The notes under the pieces were generated by a model that worked only from the letters and a program-made list of their open reading frames with translations, was not told the DNA's origin and ran no database searches. 58,732 bases of DNA from Chitinophagaceae bacterium. Its GTDB lineage: Bacteria > Bacteroidota > Bacteroidia > Chitinophagales > Chitinophagaceae. The stretch spans positions 1 through 58,732 of the forward strand of contig JADLCD010000001.1 of assembly GCA_020847395.1 (NCBI GenBank), in the 5' to 3' direction. The position numbers and the translations under genes are program-made. Shown one piece after another: positions 36,025 through 44,987 of the stretch (its first letter is position 1; the number at the start of each line of letters is the position of its first letter).

Positions 36025-36089
36025 CAAATCTATTCTCCATAAAGGCATATCTGTTCCATTATTCGGTATAAAATGTATACTTTTTTAAC
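36025..36089 (-). promoter_or_regulatory. Composite regulatory element plus -7 box for the TIM-barrel gene
   Basis: In gene direction GTTAAAAAAGTATACA (36089 to 36074) is followed nine bases later by GAATAAT. After exactly 41 bp from the first block comes TAGATTTG (36032 to 36025), a perfect TAnnTTTG box 22 bp before the ATG. Spacing and orientation are the same as before the genes starting at 27871 and 28327. Confidence 0.7.
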
Positions 36090-36152
36090 CAAAATTATCT
36101 GGCAAATGAGCGCATTTAATCATTCATTATTAAGAGAAGAAAAAAATGTATT

Positions 36153-37241
36153 TTAATTGGCTAATATAAATGTCTCCATCGTTAACCCCGGGCCAAAAGC
36201 TGCGCCAAATATTTTTTTATTTGTTTTTGAACGATTGTTTTTCATCATTTCTTTCAAAACAAATAAAATAGTGGGGGAAGACATATTGCCGAAGTTTTCC
36301 AGCACATTGTAACTATTGCTTAAGCTGTTGCTATCAATTTGCAGACTGTTGCTAACAGCTTCGAGTATGCGCTTTCCGCCGGGATGAATGCACCAGTCGC
36401 TAATATCATTTTTATGCGCTGCACAGGATTGTAGCGCTTTACGCACAAGCAGATCAAAATCTTCTTCAATCAAATCAGCAATATAACCGCTCAGCGTCAT
36501 CTGGAAGCCGGATGAAGAAAGTTCCCATGCCATATCTCTTTTGCCGCGGGGGATTATTTCAGCATAAAAATTTTCAATTTCAAAACCTGCCAGCGCATTA
36601 TCACTGTGTGTAATAAGCGCCGCTGCTGATCCATCTGCAAACAACATGCTCGAAGTAATATTATCAATCGTGGCTTCTTTTTGAAAATGCAGCGTGCATA
36701 ATTCCGTGCAAACAATAAGCACTTTAGCATTAGGGTCGTTTTTGCAGAAAGCGTTAGCAATTTTTAATGCATGTATGGCGGCATAGCAGCCCATAAAATT
36801 TACAGAAGTTCTGAAAGTGGTTGCAGGAAGGTCGAGCAAATCAACAATCTGCAGATCAAGCCCAGGCGCACTCATGCCGGTGCAGCTTACGGTAATAAGA
36901 TGGGTAATTTGGTCGGTGGATATTTTGCCCGCAATGCAATTGCGTATAGCATCAACTGATAGTGGTGCGGCATATTTATTATATAATGCCATCCTATGTT
37001 CCAAAGAAGGAAATGGCTCAAGGTTCTCACTTTGAGGATAAAATTTCCAATCTTCCACAGGCTTGCTGTAATCCGCTATAACTGAATATCTTTTTTGTAT
37101 ACCACTCTGGTGATATAAAAATTTTATTTTACGCTGATCCACTGTATTGGTAGCATATACGCGTTGCATAAAATGCAGGATATCGCTCTGCTGGTGTTTA
37201 TATGCCGGTACTGCTGTACCTATATTGATGATTTTACTCAA
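36153..37241 (-). CDS. Type III polyketide synthase (chalcone/stilbene synthase family)
   Basis: The 362-residue protein has the Cys-His-Asn triad of type III PKS: Cys152 (NFMGCYAA), His286 (WCIHPGGKRIL) and Asn319 (NFGNMSSPT). The C-terminal GAAFGPGLTMETF loop is typical. It would extend an acyl-CoA starter with malonyl-CoA to an alkylpyrone or alkylresorcinol. Its start overlaps the end of a UbiA-like prenyltransferase gene by 8 bp, suggesting co-expression. No methyltransferase or oxidoreductase, often found with such genes, is adjacent. Confidence 0.93.
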   Translation of the reverse strand: MSKIINIGTAVPAYKHQQSDILHFMQRVYATNTVDQRKIKFLYHQSGIQKRYSVIADYSKPVEDWKFYPQSENLEPFPSLEHRMALYNKYAAPLSVDAIRNCIAGKISTDQITHLITVSCTGMSAPGLDLQIVDLLDLPATTFRTSVNFMGCYAAIHALKIANAFCKNDPNAKVLIVCTELCTLHFQKEATIDNITSSMLFADGSAAALITHSDNALAGFEIENFYAEIIPRGKRDMAWELSSSGFQMTLSGYIADLIEEDFDLLVRKALQSCAAHKNDISDWCIHPGGKRILEAVSNSLQIDSNSLSNSYNVLENFGNMSSPTILFVLKEMMKNNRSKTNKKIFGAAFGPGLTMETFILAN

Positions 37242-38118
37242 AGTAATGGTTTAAAAAAATGATGATAAAAGCTATATTGGTACAAACTGATGCAATGATA
37301 TTCATACGCATGGTATTTCTATAATTAGCATTCGAATTATTGTGCCAAACTCTTATTGCCCACATTAAAAAATAAATAATTACCGGCGACATGCAAATGG
37401 TGAAAATGTAAAAAGCAGTGTTTTGCAAACTGTAAAAAAAATACCAGGCTAATAGCAAAAACGCTAAAGTATATACGAAGCCGCAATACAAAAATGTGCC
37501 TTTATAGCCGAGTGTATAGCTGATGGTTCTTACATTGTCTTTTACATCTGCCTCGTGCTGGTAAATTTGTGTTAACGGGTAAAAACCTCCAATCAGCAGG
37601 CTTGCAACAATCATCGGTATAACAGGAACAAACAGGGTTTTGTTTGCACTGCATCCATGATACACCAGCCAGAACGTAACAGCGCCCTGAAAAAAGATAA
37701 CGGTAAGATACCCGGCGAAAGGATATTTTTTTAACCTTATACCGCGGTAACTATATGCTTTTGATGCGAGTATATAGGCGATGATGCCAATAGCAAAATA
37801 TACGCTGATGAAAAATGAAGCAATAACCGCAACGGCATCGAGTAGCATAGTGGTATAAAACAATTGGCTGGTTGGTTGCAGCGGATTTTCAACACCACCG
37901 ATGCTTTCGGTATCCCTGTCCATATAACTGTTGTAGCCGTTACTTGCCGGATAAACCAGCAGGTGCAGTATAATGAAAATGGCGATGCTGTGCATTATAT
38001 TTATCTCAACCAACTGGCTTAGCGCAAACCAATACACCGGCATGAGGAACAGCGAAAAATGAAATCTCAGCAACTGCATGGTTGATGGCTGAATAAATGT
38101 ATTTGATGAAGCCTGCAT
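37234..38118 (-). CDS. UbiA-family prenyltransferase-like membrane protein
   Basis: About eight to nine transmembrane helices are seen. The first Asp-rich motif reads NSYMDRDTE within YPASNGYNSYMDRDTESIGG, and the second reads YQHEADVKDNVRTISYTLGY, matching the prenyl-diphosphate binding sites of UbiA enzymes. The ATG at 38118 (MQASSNTFIQPSTMQLLRF) is preferred; a TTG at 38193 would add 25 residues that do not look like the family start. It may prenylate the aromatic product of the adjoining type III PKS, which is an inference from context. Confidence 0.83.
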   Translation of the reverse strand: MQASSNTFIQPSTMQLLRFHFSLFLMPVYWFALSQLVEINIMHSIAIFIILHLLVYPASNGYNSYMDRDTESIGGVENPLQPTSQLFYTTMLLDAVAVIASFFISVYFAIGIIAYILASKAYSYRGIRLKKYPFAGYLTVIFFQGAVTFWLVYHGCSANKTLFVPVIPMIVASLLIGGFYPLTQIYQHEADVKDNVRTISYTLGYKGTFLYCGFVYTLAFLLLAWYFFYSLQNTAFYIFTICMSPVIIYFLMWAIRVWHNNSNANYRNTMRMNIIASVCTNIAFIIIFLNHYFE

Positions 38119-38239
38119 AGCGTTGATAATATAAGGAATGTATTGCCTGAGAGAAACGGCTATTGTAAGGTAAGATTTTAGATGATAATTCAATCAGCGT
38201 TTAATAATAAATACGAAGACTGAATTTTGTGGTTGCGTT

Positions 38240-38758
38240 TTAATTGTGCGTATTTGCTGCTTTTAAGATTTTTACTGTCACCATTAATTGTCCTGTATGC
38301 CTTTGGGTATGTTCTGCGGCATGAAAAATCAATCCTGATACAGTAGATGGAATTTGTTGCCTGCCTACGCCGCGGATTTCTGTTAGTATATTTTCGGCTG
38401 TTGCGGAAAGTTGGGCAATGGCTTTATCAACCTGCCTGTTAAAATATTCAAGCAGTTCTTTTGTTGTGATGGCAGATGCTGTTTCTTCCTGTTTCAAATA
38501 TTGTAACTGCGCTTCACTTAGCGTTTCTGCCTTTGCATAAGTAAGTAACCTGTCGAGCACGCCTGCCAGGTGCCGCAAGTGAAACCCGGGCGCAGCAACT
38601 CCCGCCGGTTTTTCCCAAAGTAATGCATCCGGAAAATCATTCATAAACTGATTGATTTCTTCTCTTGCCTGTAATAACGCATGCGCTGCGGGTTGCAACA
38701 AAGCCGGAATGCCTGTGATGGGTCCGCGAAGCCAGACTTCTGAGCTGGTTATCGACAT
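38240..38758 (-). CDS. DinB-family protein
   Basis: The 172-residue four-helix protein has the DinB/YfiT-like pattern: a His in HLRHLAGVLDRLLTYAKAE and a second pair in IFHAAEHTQRHTGQLMVTVK, which form the usual three-His metal site. Such proteins include bacillithiol or mycothiol S-transferases and uncharacterised hydrolases. The function here is unknown. It lies upstream of the UbiA-like gene with a ~120-bp gap. Confidence 0.85.
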   Translation of the reverse strand: MSITSSEVWLRGPITGIPALLQPAAHALLQAREEINQFMNDFPDALLWEKPAGVAAPGFHLRHLAGVLDRLLTYAKAETLSEAQLQYLKQEETASAITTKELLEYFNRQVDKAIAQLSATAENILTEIRGVGRQQIPSTVSGLIFHAAEHTQRHTGQLMVTVKILKAANTHN

Positions 38759-38848
38759 GATTATTTTTTGAATTTTAGGGAAGTTAAGATTAAGCAGTTT
38801 TCTTACGGGTAGTTCTGTTTCCTTTAGACGAATTGTGCTTTTTACACA

Positions 38849-38992
38849 TTAAACCAGCATTCTCAATCTCACTTTTCCCTCCTTTACCGAATTTCTTTGA
38901 AACTCGGGATTGAGATTTAAACGACCGTTTTGATAAAGGTTTACTAAATCAAGAATGGTTTTGGTTTTGGGTTTATAAGTGAGTTCTTTCAT
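38849..38992 (-). pseudogene. DUF262 (GmrSD-like) N-terminal remnant, 47 codons
   Basis: The reading frame gives MKELTYKPKTKTILDLVNLY then QNGRLNLNPEFQRNSV, the start of DUF262/ParB-like proteins related to GmrS restriction subunits (DLxxLYxxGxLxLxPxFQRxxVW). After the Val the conserved Trp and all that follows are lost, and it ends in KEGKVRLRMLV. Full members exceed 300 residues. This is a leftover of a defence-type gene in the 319-bp gap between the DinB and NhaA genes; the rest of that gap shows nothing else. Confidence 0.55.
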
Positions 38993-39077
38993 TTCATAAT
39001 GCTTTCCATATTGCAATAAGGGTCAATAACCAAGAATAAATTTACATATTCGGTATTCAAGTTAAGAAAAATTTATT

Positions 39078-40238
39078 CTAAGTATTCTTCGAAAAAAGAG
39101 CTAACCACAAATACCCAATCCCCATCGATAAAACCGAACCAGCCAATACGCCCACCTTCGCTATATCCTGCACTGCCGGTTCACTAAATGCCAGCATTGC
39201 AATAAATATTGACATGGTAAATCCAATACCTGCTAATATGCCAATGCCTGTAAGTTGTGTTAAGCTTACGCCTGCAGGCAGTTTAGCCCATTTTAAGCGT
39301 ATTACTATCCAACATGCCATAACTATACCTAATGGCTTACCGATTAGCAGCCCCGATATAATTCCGAAACTTAGGGTGCTTGTAAAAGCATAAGTAATAT
39401 TTTCCGGGATAATAATAGCTGTATTTGCAACTGCAAAAACGGGAAGTATAATAAAATTTACCGGCACGTGTAAGGCATGTTGAATTTTTTCTAACGCATG
39501 TTGTGGAATGGTGAATGCAAACAACACACCCGCAATGGTTGCGTGAATGCCTGAGTTAAATATACAATACCATATTAGTACGCCCAATACGTAATTCCAC
39601 CATCCGAATTTTATTTTTAACCGTGGCATTATGGCTAAAAAAAACGTTATTATTATTCCGGCTACCAGGTATAACCATTGTATTGCACCACCATAAAAAA
39701 ACGCGATAATGAGTATTGCACCAAGGTCATCAATAATAGCTAATGCCATCAAAAATATTTTTAACGATACCGGCACTCTTTTGCCCAGCATAGATGCGAT
39801 GCCTAATGAAAACGCGATATCAGTAGCCATCGGTATGCCCCAGCCGTTTTGGTATGTTGTATGCCTGTTAAAAAGGGCAAAGATTATTGCAGGCGCTATC
39901 ATTCCGCCAATGGCGGCAACAACCGGCAATAAAGATTTTTTTAGTGAAGAGAGTTCGCCGGATAGTAATTCTTTTTTTATTTCCATCCCCACTAAAAAAA
40001 AGAATACTGCCATCAATCCGTCATTAATCCAATGCAGCAGGGAATGTGGAAGATGAATGGCTGAGGGAAAATGAATGTCAAGATTCCAGAATGCAAGGTA
40101 TGCCTGCGCTACGCTGCTGTTTGCAAGCAGTATCGATACAATACTTACAATAAATAATATTATACCTATAGACCGGCTGTCATTGATAATACGCTGCAGG
40201 GGCTTAAGTAATCTTTTGTTTAAAAGTTTAGTCGCCAT
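39078..40238 (-). CDS. nhaA: Na+/H+ antiporter NhaA
   Basis: The 386-residue protein with about twelve transmembrane segments has the ion-binding motif IIDDLGAILIIAFFYGG carrying the two adjacent Asp residues essential for NhaA. It also has HWINDGLMAVFFFLVGMEIK and the GIGFTMSIFIAMLAF segment. It exchanges cytoplasmic Na+ for external protons in pH and salt homeostasis. Length is normal for the family. It is probably monocistronic. Confidence 0.95.
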   Translation of the reverse strand: MATKLLNKRLLKPLQRIINDSRSIGIILFIVSIVSILLANSSVAQAYLAFWNLDIHFPSAIHLPHSLLHWINDGLMAVFFFLVGMEIKKELLSGELSSLKKSLLPVVAAIGGMIAPAIIFALFNRHTTYQNGWGIPMATDIAFSLGIASMLGKRVPVSLKIFLMALAIIDDLGAILIIAFFYGGAIQWLYLVAGIIITFFLAIMPRLKIKFGWWNYVLGVLIWYCIFNSGIHATIAGVLFAFTIPQHALEKIQHALHVPVNFIILPVFAVANTAIIIPENITYAFTSTLSFGIISGLLIGKPLGIVMACWIVIRLKWAKLPAGVSLTQLTGIGILAGIGFTMSIFIAMLAFSEPAVQDIAKVGVLAGSVLSMGIGYLWLALFSKNT

Positions 40239-40320
40239 ATTTTATTAACCGGGGCAATATTTTACTTACTACTGTTGCCGGTGATTGCCATTTGAGTACC
40301 AAACCATAAACAACAAATCA

Positions 40321-41428
40321 TCAAACCCCTTTCGAGCCTGCTTCTGCTTCTTTCTCCATCATCAGGTAGGCTTTAATAAAACCATCAAGCTCACCATCCA
40401 TAACGGGTTGCACATTACCCACTTCATAATCTGTGCGGTGGTCTTTTATCATTTTATAAGGATGGAATACATAAGATCGTATCTGGCTTCCCCACTCAAT
40501 TTTTTTCTTGCTGGCGTTATTGGCATTCTTCAGTGCTTCTCTCTTGCGCAATTCTTCTTCATACAAACGGCTCTTCAGCATTTTCAGCGCCTTTTCCCTG
40601 TTCTCGCCTTGTGTGCGTGATTGCTGGCATTCCACAATTATACCTGATGGAATATGTTTTAAGCGCACAGCAGTTTCTACTTTGTTTACGTTTTGTCCGC
40701 CTTTACCGCCACTCCTGTAAAACTCCCATTCCAAATCCGCAGAACTCACTTCTATTTCAATAGAATCATCCACCAACGGATAAACATATATAGAGGCAAA
40801 AGAAGTATGTCTTCTTGCATTACTGTCAAAAGGAGATATGCGCACCAGGCGATGCACACCGCTTTCTGCTTTTAAAAAACCATAGGCAAATGCTCCTTCA
40901 AACTGAAGGGTGGCAGATTTTATTCCTGCACCATCACCTTCCTGCCAATCCAGTTCTGTTACGTTCCAGCCTTGCTTATCGCCATACATGCGATACATGC
41001 GTGCAAGCATCTCAGCCCAGTCCTGGCTTTCAGTGCCGCCAGCGCCGCTGTTGATTTGCAATACAGCAGGTAATTCATCTTCCGGTTGATTGAGCGTACT
41101 TTTAAATTCCGCTTCTTCAATTTTAGCTAAAGCATTTTCGTAAGCGATTTTTACTTCTTCTTCAGAACCTTCCCCTTCTTTCCAAAATTCAAATAATACT
41201 GCAAAATCCTCTATGGAGGTTTGCACCTTCTCATAAAGATTTACCCAATATTCATTGAGCTTAATATCTTTCAGTATTTGTGTTGCTCTTTTATTCTCGT
41301 CCCAAAAACCGGGAGAAAGTGTAAGTTGTTTATCGCTGGCAATTTTATCACGTCTGTTAGCTACGTCAAAGAAACCTCCCCAACACGCCAAGGGCAAGTC
41401 TCATATCTTTAAGTTGTTCCTGTGTCAT
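40321..41428 (-). CDS. prfB: Peptide chain release factor 2 with programmed +1 frameshift
   Basis: Frame 0 starts at the ATG 41428 and runs 20 codons ([20 protein letters not shown]) to an in-frame TGA at 41368-41366. The site reads GGGGAGGTTTCTTTGAC: a Shine-Dalgarno-like AGG, then CTT TGA C, the classic RF2 slip site. After a +1 shift translation continues [11 protein letters not shown] to 40321, about 368 residues in all. Domain 2 has the SPF anticodon tripeptide ([15 protein letters not shown]) and the GGQ catalytic loop is [18 protein letters not shown]. The protein releases peptides at UGA/UAA and regulates itself through the frameshift. Confidence 0.96.
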
Positions 41429-41434
41429 AAGTTG

Positions 41435-41442
41435 CAAAAGTA
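41435..41442 (-). promoter_or_regulatory. Candidate -7 box (TACTTTTG) directly before prfB
   Basis: Read on the minus strand it is a perfect TAnnTTTG, followed by only six bases (CAACTT) before the prfB ATG. If real, transcription would begin at or next to the start codon, giving a leaderless or nearly leaderless mRNA. No -33 TTTG was found. Confidence 0.35.
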
Positions 41443-41544
41443 GGGGAAATATGGTAGGAATATACATGGGTATTTTAAATTTATCTTCAAATATAATTTC
41501 CCTGTATTCTTTGTTTCCTCTACAAATAGTTGGGTATAGTTTTA

Positions 41545-41940
41545 TCAGTTAGCATTAACTGAGGCTACAGCAGATGCACCCAGTTTTTTTGCAGTTTGGA
41601 GTACTTTATATACATCTCCCCAATGGCCGGCAGTATCGGCATTTACAACAACGGAAGGTTTATCAGTTTCCCGCGAAAGAATTACTTTCAATTCCTTTTC
41701 AAGATCATTAAGTGATATTTTTTTCTGACCAATATAAGCCTGGTTGTTTTTATCAATAGAAATTACTACCGTTTGTTTTGCCTTGGTATCACTTTTTCCT
41801 TTAGGCGCAGATACCTTTATTACATTGGGATTTGCCAGGGTGGAAACAATTAAAAAAAACAGTAATAATATAAACAAGATATCATTCAAAGCACCTGTAT
41901 GTACCTCCGCATGATCTCTTAATTTTTTTCTTAAATTCAT
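41545..41940 (-). CDS. ExbD/TolR-family biopolymer transport protein
   Basis: The 131-residue protein has a single N-terminal transmembrane helix (DILFILLLFFLIVSTLANP), with the Asp typical of the proton path in LNDILF, and a periplasmic domain ending in TAKKLGASAVASVNAN. It pairs with the ExbB-like protein encoded just upstream (47 bp away) to energise TonB or act as a Tol-type complex. The SusC-type importer in this window depends on such a system. Confidence 0.92.
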   Translation of the reverse strand: MNLRKKLRDHAEVHTGALNDILFILLLFFLIVSTLANPNVIKVSAPKGKSDTKAKQTVVISIDKNNQAYIGQKKISLNDLEKELKVILSRETDKPSVVVNADTAGHWGDVYKVLQTAKKLGASAVASVNAN

Positions 41941-41987
41941 TTGTTAAACCGTTTCTGTTTAAAAGAAAGTATACATTATTACTATTC

Positions 41988-42689
41988 TTACCTCGTTGGT
42001 TCCTGCAGCACATCAATAAATTCAGCGCTGGCAGCCTCCATCTTATTTACATTTTTATCAATTTGCGCATTAAGATAATTATACCCTACATATGCCAGCA
42101 AACCAATAATCAAACCACTTGCTGAAGTTACCATCTTTGTGTAAATACCACCTGCAATTGTACTAAGTGTATACTCGCCTGTTGATGATATGCCGTAAAA
42201 CAATTGAACCATTCCCACAATTGTACCAAGGAAGCCAAACATAGGCGCAATACCGGCAATAAGCGACAGCACGGATATATTTCTTTCCATTTTATATATT
42301 TCAAGTTTGCCAACGTTTTCCATGCTTTTTTCTATAGCCTCAATAGGTTTTCCAATGCGTTGCAAACCCTTATCAATCATTCTTGCAACAGGGTTAAAGG
42401 TATTTTTTGCAAGCGATCTTGCTGCTGTAACATTCCCGTTTACCACATGATCTCTTATAATGCTCATAAAATTTGCGTCAATCTTCCCTGCATTGCGTAT
42501 GGCAATCAGCCTTTCAAAAAAGAAAAATATAGCAATGACCAGTAGTAGTGCAAGCGGTATCATTATCCATCCCCCGGATAGCAATAAATCCCAGAGACTT
42601 ATTTTAGTTCCTGGCTCTGGAATACCGTGTTGTGCGGCAACTGCCTTATTAATCGAATCAGTGGCAACCTGCAAAAAAAACAATTTCAT
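41988..42689 (-). CDS. ExbB/TolQ/MotA-family proton channel protein
   Basis: The 233-residue protein has three transmembrane segments (~35-55, ~140-160, ~185-205). The MotA/TolQ/ExbB core is present: LSLIAGIAPMFGFLGTIVGM and GGIYTKMVTSASGLIIGLLA. It forms the inner-membrane channel with the ExbD-like protein encoded next. A TACTTTTG box lies 27 bp upstream of its ATG. Confidence 0.94.
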   Translation of the reverse strand: MKLFFLQVATDSINKAVAAQHGIPEPGTKISLWDLLLSGGWIMIPLALLLVIAIFFFFERLIAIRNAGKIDANFMSIIRDHVVNGNVTAARSLAKNTFNPVARMIDKGLQRIGKPIEAIEKSMENVGKLEIYKMERNISVLSLIAGIAPMFGFLGTIVGMVQLFYGISSTGEYTLSTIAGGIYTKMVTSASGLIIGLLAYVGYNYLNAQIDKNVNKMEAASAEFIDVLQEPTR

Positions 42690-42715
42690 ATTTGCTGTTA
42701 TTTTTTGAAATGCGA

Positions 42716-42723
42716 CAAAAGTA
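42716..42723 (-). promoter_or_regulatory. Candidate -7 box (TACTTTTG) for exbB-exbD
   Basis: It is a perfect TAnnTTTG on the minus strand, 26-27 bp before the ExbB start, a normal leader length. The -33 element is weak (only TTG-like sequence, not at standard spacing). Confidence 0.45.
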
Positions 42724-42855
42724 ATGACTATTGAACAACTTTTAATATTTGCTTGGCGAACGTGAAAATAGTGTGATTATTTTTTTATACAGCTTAACTG
42801 TAATTCTATTAACATTTTATATAGAAAGCATTATGATTTATTATATAAGTATAAG

Positions 42856-43281
42856 CTATTTTCCTTCTTCCTGTATAACTTTCTCGGTTTTCTCCCGCAT
42901 TTTCTCCCTGAATTTTTTACTTGGCGCAAGTATGAGGTAGTAATAGAAGAGAATAACAAGCCCTGCACTAAATGGAATTAATGCAAGATGCCTAGCACCC
43001 AGGGCACCTTCATCCCATCCAAAAAATTCTCCTGTCATCCAAAGGCAATTGGCAATAATCCAGCACACAACCGCAAGATTATGTAACAATTCTGATTGTA
43101 TTTTTCTTGTTTGCCAGCTAATCATAACAGCCACACTTATGGTAGGAATAATCATTATCATTCCCAAAACTTTTAAGTTCAATGCCCAGCATACATCTTT
43201 AAGCAGCCATAAAAGTATATGAAGGTTTTCTATTCTCCTGAATTTAGCAGGTATGCTATAAACATTTTCGTTATCTATCAT
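42856..43281 (-). CDS. Small membrane protein of unknown function
   Basis: The 141-residue protein has four predicted hydrophobic segments (IHILLWLLKDVCWALNLKVL, MIMIIPTISVAVMISW, LAVVCWIIANCLWMTGEFFG, ALIPFSAGLVILFYYYLIL) and a charged C-terminal tail (KKFREKMREKTEKVI). I do not recognise a named function. Similar four-helix proteins are common in Bacteroidota. It is divergent from the S10 peptidase gene. Confidence 0.75.
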   Translation of the reverse strand: MIDNENVYSIPAKFRRIENLHILLWLLKDVCWALNLKVLGMIMIIPTISVAVMISWQTRKIQSELLHNLAVVCWIIANCLWMTGEFFGWDEGALGARHLALIPFSAGLVILFYYYLILAPSKKFREKMREKTEKVIQEEGK

Positions 43282-43374
43282 TACAGAAAGTTTTGAATGC
43301 TATCTTTCACCCGAAAATAATTGTTTATTTTACATTTTTTAAACTTATTGTCATACACATTCTAATACTAAGCA

Positions 43375-44925
43375 ATGTTTGATATGAAACATATTTTTTT
43401 TGCAGGCTATTTTCTCATTTTGTCCGGTATAAATAATGCCGTTGCACAAAAGAAAGATGCCAAAGCACCGGTAGAATCCCCGGTTTCAGCTAAAGAAACA
43501 ACAGAACAAAAACGTACACTCAATATTGATTTTTATACAACCGTATCAAGCGAAGTAGCTATTCGCGGGCAGAAAGTTCCATATAAGGTTACCACCGGCA
43601 GTATTCCGGTTTGGGATGAAGAAGGAAAACCAATAGCAGGGGTTTGTTACAACTATTATGAACGCTCTGATGTTAGCGACAGGTCCTCCCGCCCGTTGGT
43701 AATTTCCTTTAATGGCGGGCCCGGCACTCCTTCGGTTTGGATGCAAATTGGATATACCGGGCCGCGTGTATTAAAAATTGATGATGAGGGTTACCCTGTG
43801 CAGCCTTACGGTATGAGAGATAATCCACATTCCATACTTGATGTGGCTGATATTGTATATATTGATCCAGTGAATACAGGTTTTTCAAGAATGGTGAGTA
43901 AAGATATTCCCCGGGAAAAATTTTTTGGCGTGAATGCTGATATAAAATATCTCGCCGAATGGATTGCCACTTTTGTGAGCCGTAATAAACGCTGGGCTTC
44001 TCCCAAATATTTGATTGGAGAAAGTTATGGCACTACCCGTGTATCAGGACTTGCCCTGGAATTACAGAACAGCCAGTGGATGTACCTGAATGGTGTGATA
44101 CTTGTTTCACCAACCGATCTTGGTATACAAAGAGGTGAAGTGATGGATGCGGTATTATCGCTGCCTTATTTTGCCGCAACAGCATGGTATCATAAAAAAT
44201 TACCTGCCGATTTGCAGCAAAAAGATTTGACTGATATGCTGCCTGAAGTTGAAGCATATACCGTTAATGAATACCTGCCGGCTGTAACAAAAGGAGGTAT
44301 GCTGGATGAAGCCAGGCGAAAAGAAGTTGCGACTAAGGTTGCCCGTTATTCAGGGCTTTCTGAAAAAGTGGTGCTTGATAATAATTTGCAAATTTCAACC
44401 AGCCTTTTCTGGAAAGAATTACTGAGAGATAAAGGCTTTACTATTGGCCGCCTCGATTCAAGATATCTTGGTATTGATAAAAAAAATGCAGGCGAAAGTC
44501 CGGATTATAATGCTGAATTAACTTCCTGGCTCAATGCTTTTACGCCTGCCATTAATATGTATATCCGCGATGAGCTGGGATATAAAACGGATTTGAAGTA
44601 TAATATGTTTGGCAATGTTTATCCCTGGGATAATAAGGATAATCATACCGCGGAAAATCTTCGCCAGGCGATGACGCAAAACCCTAACCTGTATTTGCTT
44701 GTGCAAAGCGGGTACTTTGATGGTGCCTGCGATTATTTTAACGCGAGGTATAATATGTGGCAGATAGATCCTGCAGGTAAATTAAAGGAGCGTATGAGCT
44801 GGGAAGGATATCGTAGCGGGCATATGATGTACCTGCGAAAAGAAGACCTTGCTTCCAGCAATCAGCACCTGCGTGATTTTATTTTACGAACAATTCCAAA
44901 ACCCGGGCAGGCAGCGAAGTATTGA
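43375..44925 (+). CDS. Secreted serine carboxypeptidase-like protein (peptidase S10)
   Basis: The 516-residue protein has a signal peptide ending near NAVAQ (residue 25); an ATG three codons in is also possible. S10 features are NGGPGTPS (oxyanion loop, 113-120), the nucleophile Ser217 in LIGESYGTTR, Asp in GYFDGACDYF and His in YRSGHMMYL near the C-terminus. It would remove C-terminal amino acids in the periplasm or outside the cell. It is convergent with hemN. Confidence 0.92.
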   Translation: MFDMKHIFFAGYFLILSGINNAVAQKKDAKAPVESPVSAKETTEQKRTLNIDFYTTVSSEVAIRGQKVPYKVTTGSIPVWDEEGKPIAGVCYNYYERSDVSDRSSRPLVISFNGGPGTPSVWMQIGYTGPRVLKIDDEGYPVQPYGMRDNPHSILDVADIVYIDPVNTGFSRMVSKDIPREKFFGVNADIKYLAEWIATFVSRNKRWASPKYLIGESYGTTRVSGLALELQNSQWMYLNGVILVSPTDLGIQRGEVMDAVLSLPYFAATAWYHKKLPADLQQKDLTDMLPEVEAYTVNEYLPAVTKGGMLDEARRKEVATKVARYSGLSEKVVLDNNLQISTSLFWKELLRDKGFTIGRLDSRYLGIDKKNAGESPDYNAELTSWLNAFTPAINMYIRDELGYKTDLKYNMFGNVYPWDNKDNHTAENLRQAMTQNPNLYLLVQSGYFDGACDYFNARYNMWQIDPAGKLKERMSWEGYRSGHMMYLRKEDLASSNQHLRDFILRTIPKPGQAAKY

Positions 44926-44987
44926 TTTTCCCTCCGCCTCATCATGCATTACACGACGATTGAATTTTGTAATTGATAAGCTTGTTT

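Noticed and set aside
41955-41985. AAAGAAAGTATACA between exbB and exbD resembling the composite element
   Set aside because: Its orientation is wrong for exbD, the A-tract is interrupted and no -7 box lies at the required distance.
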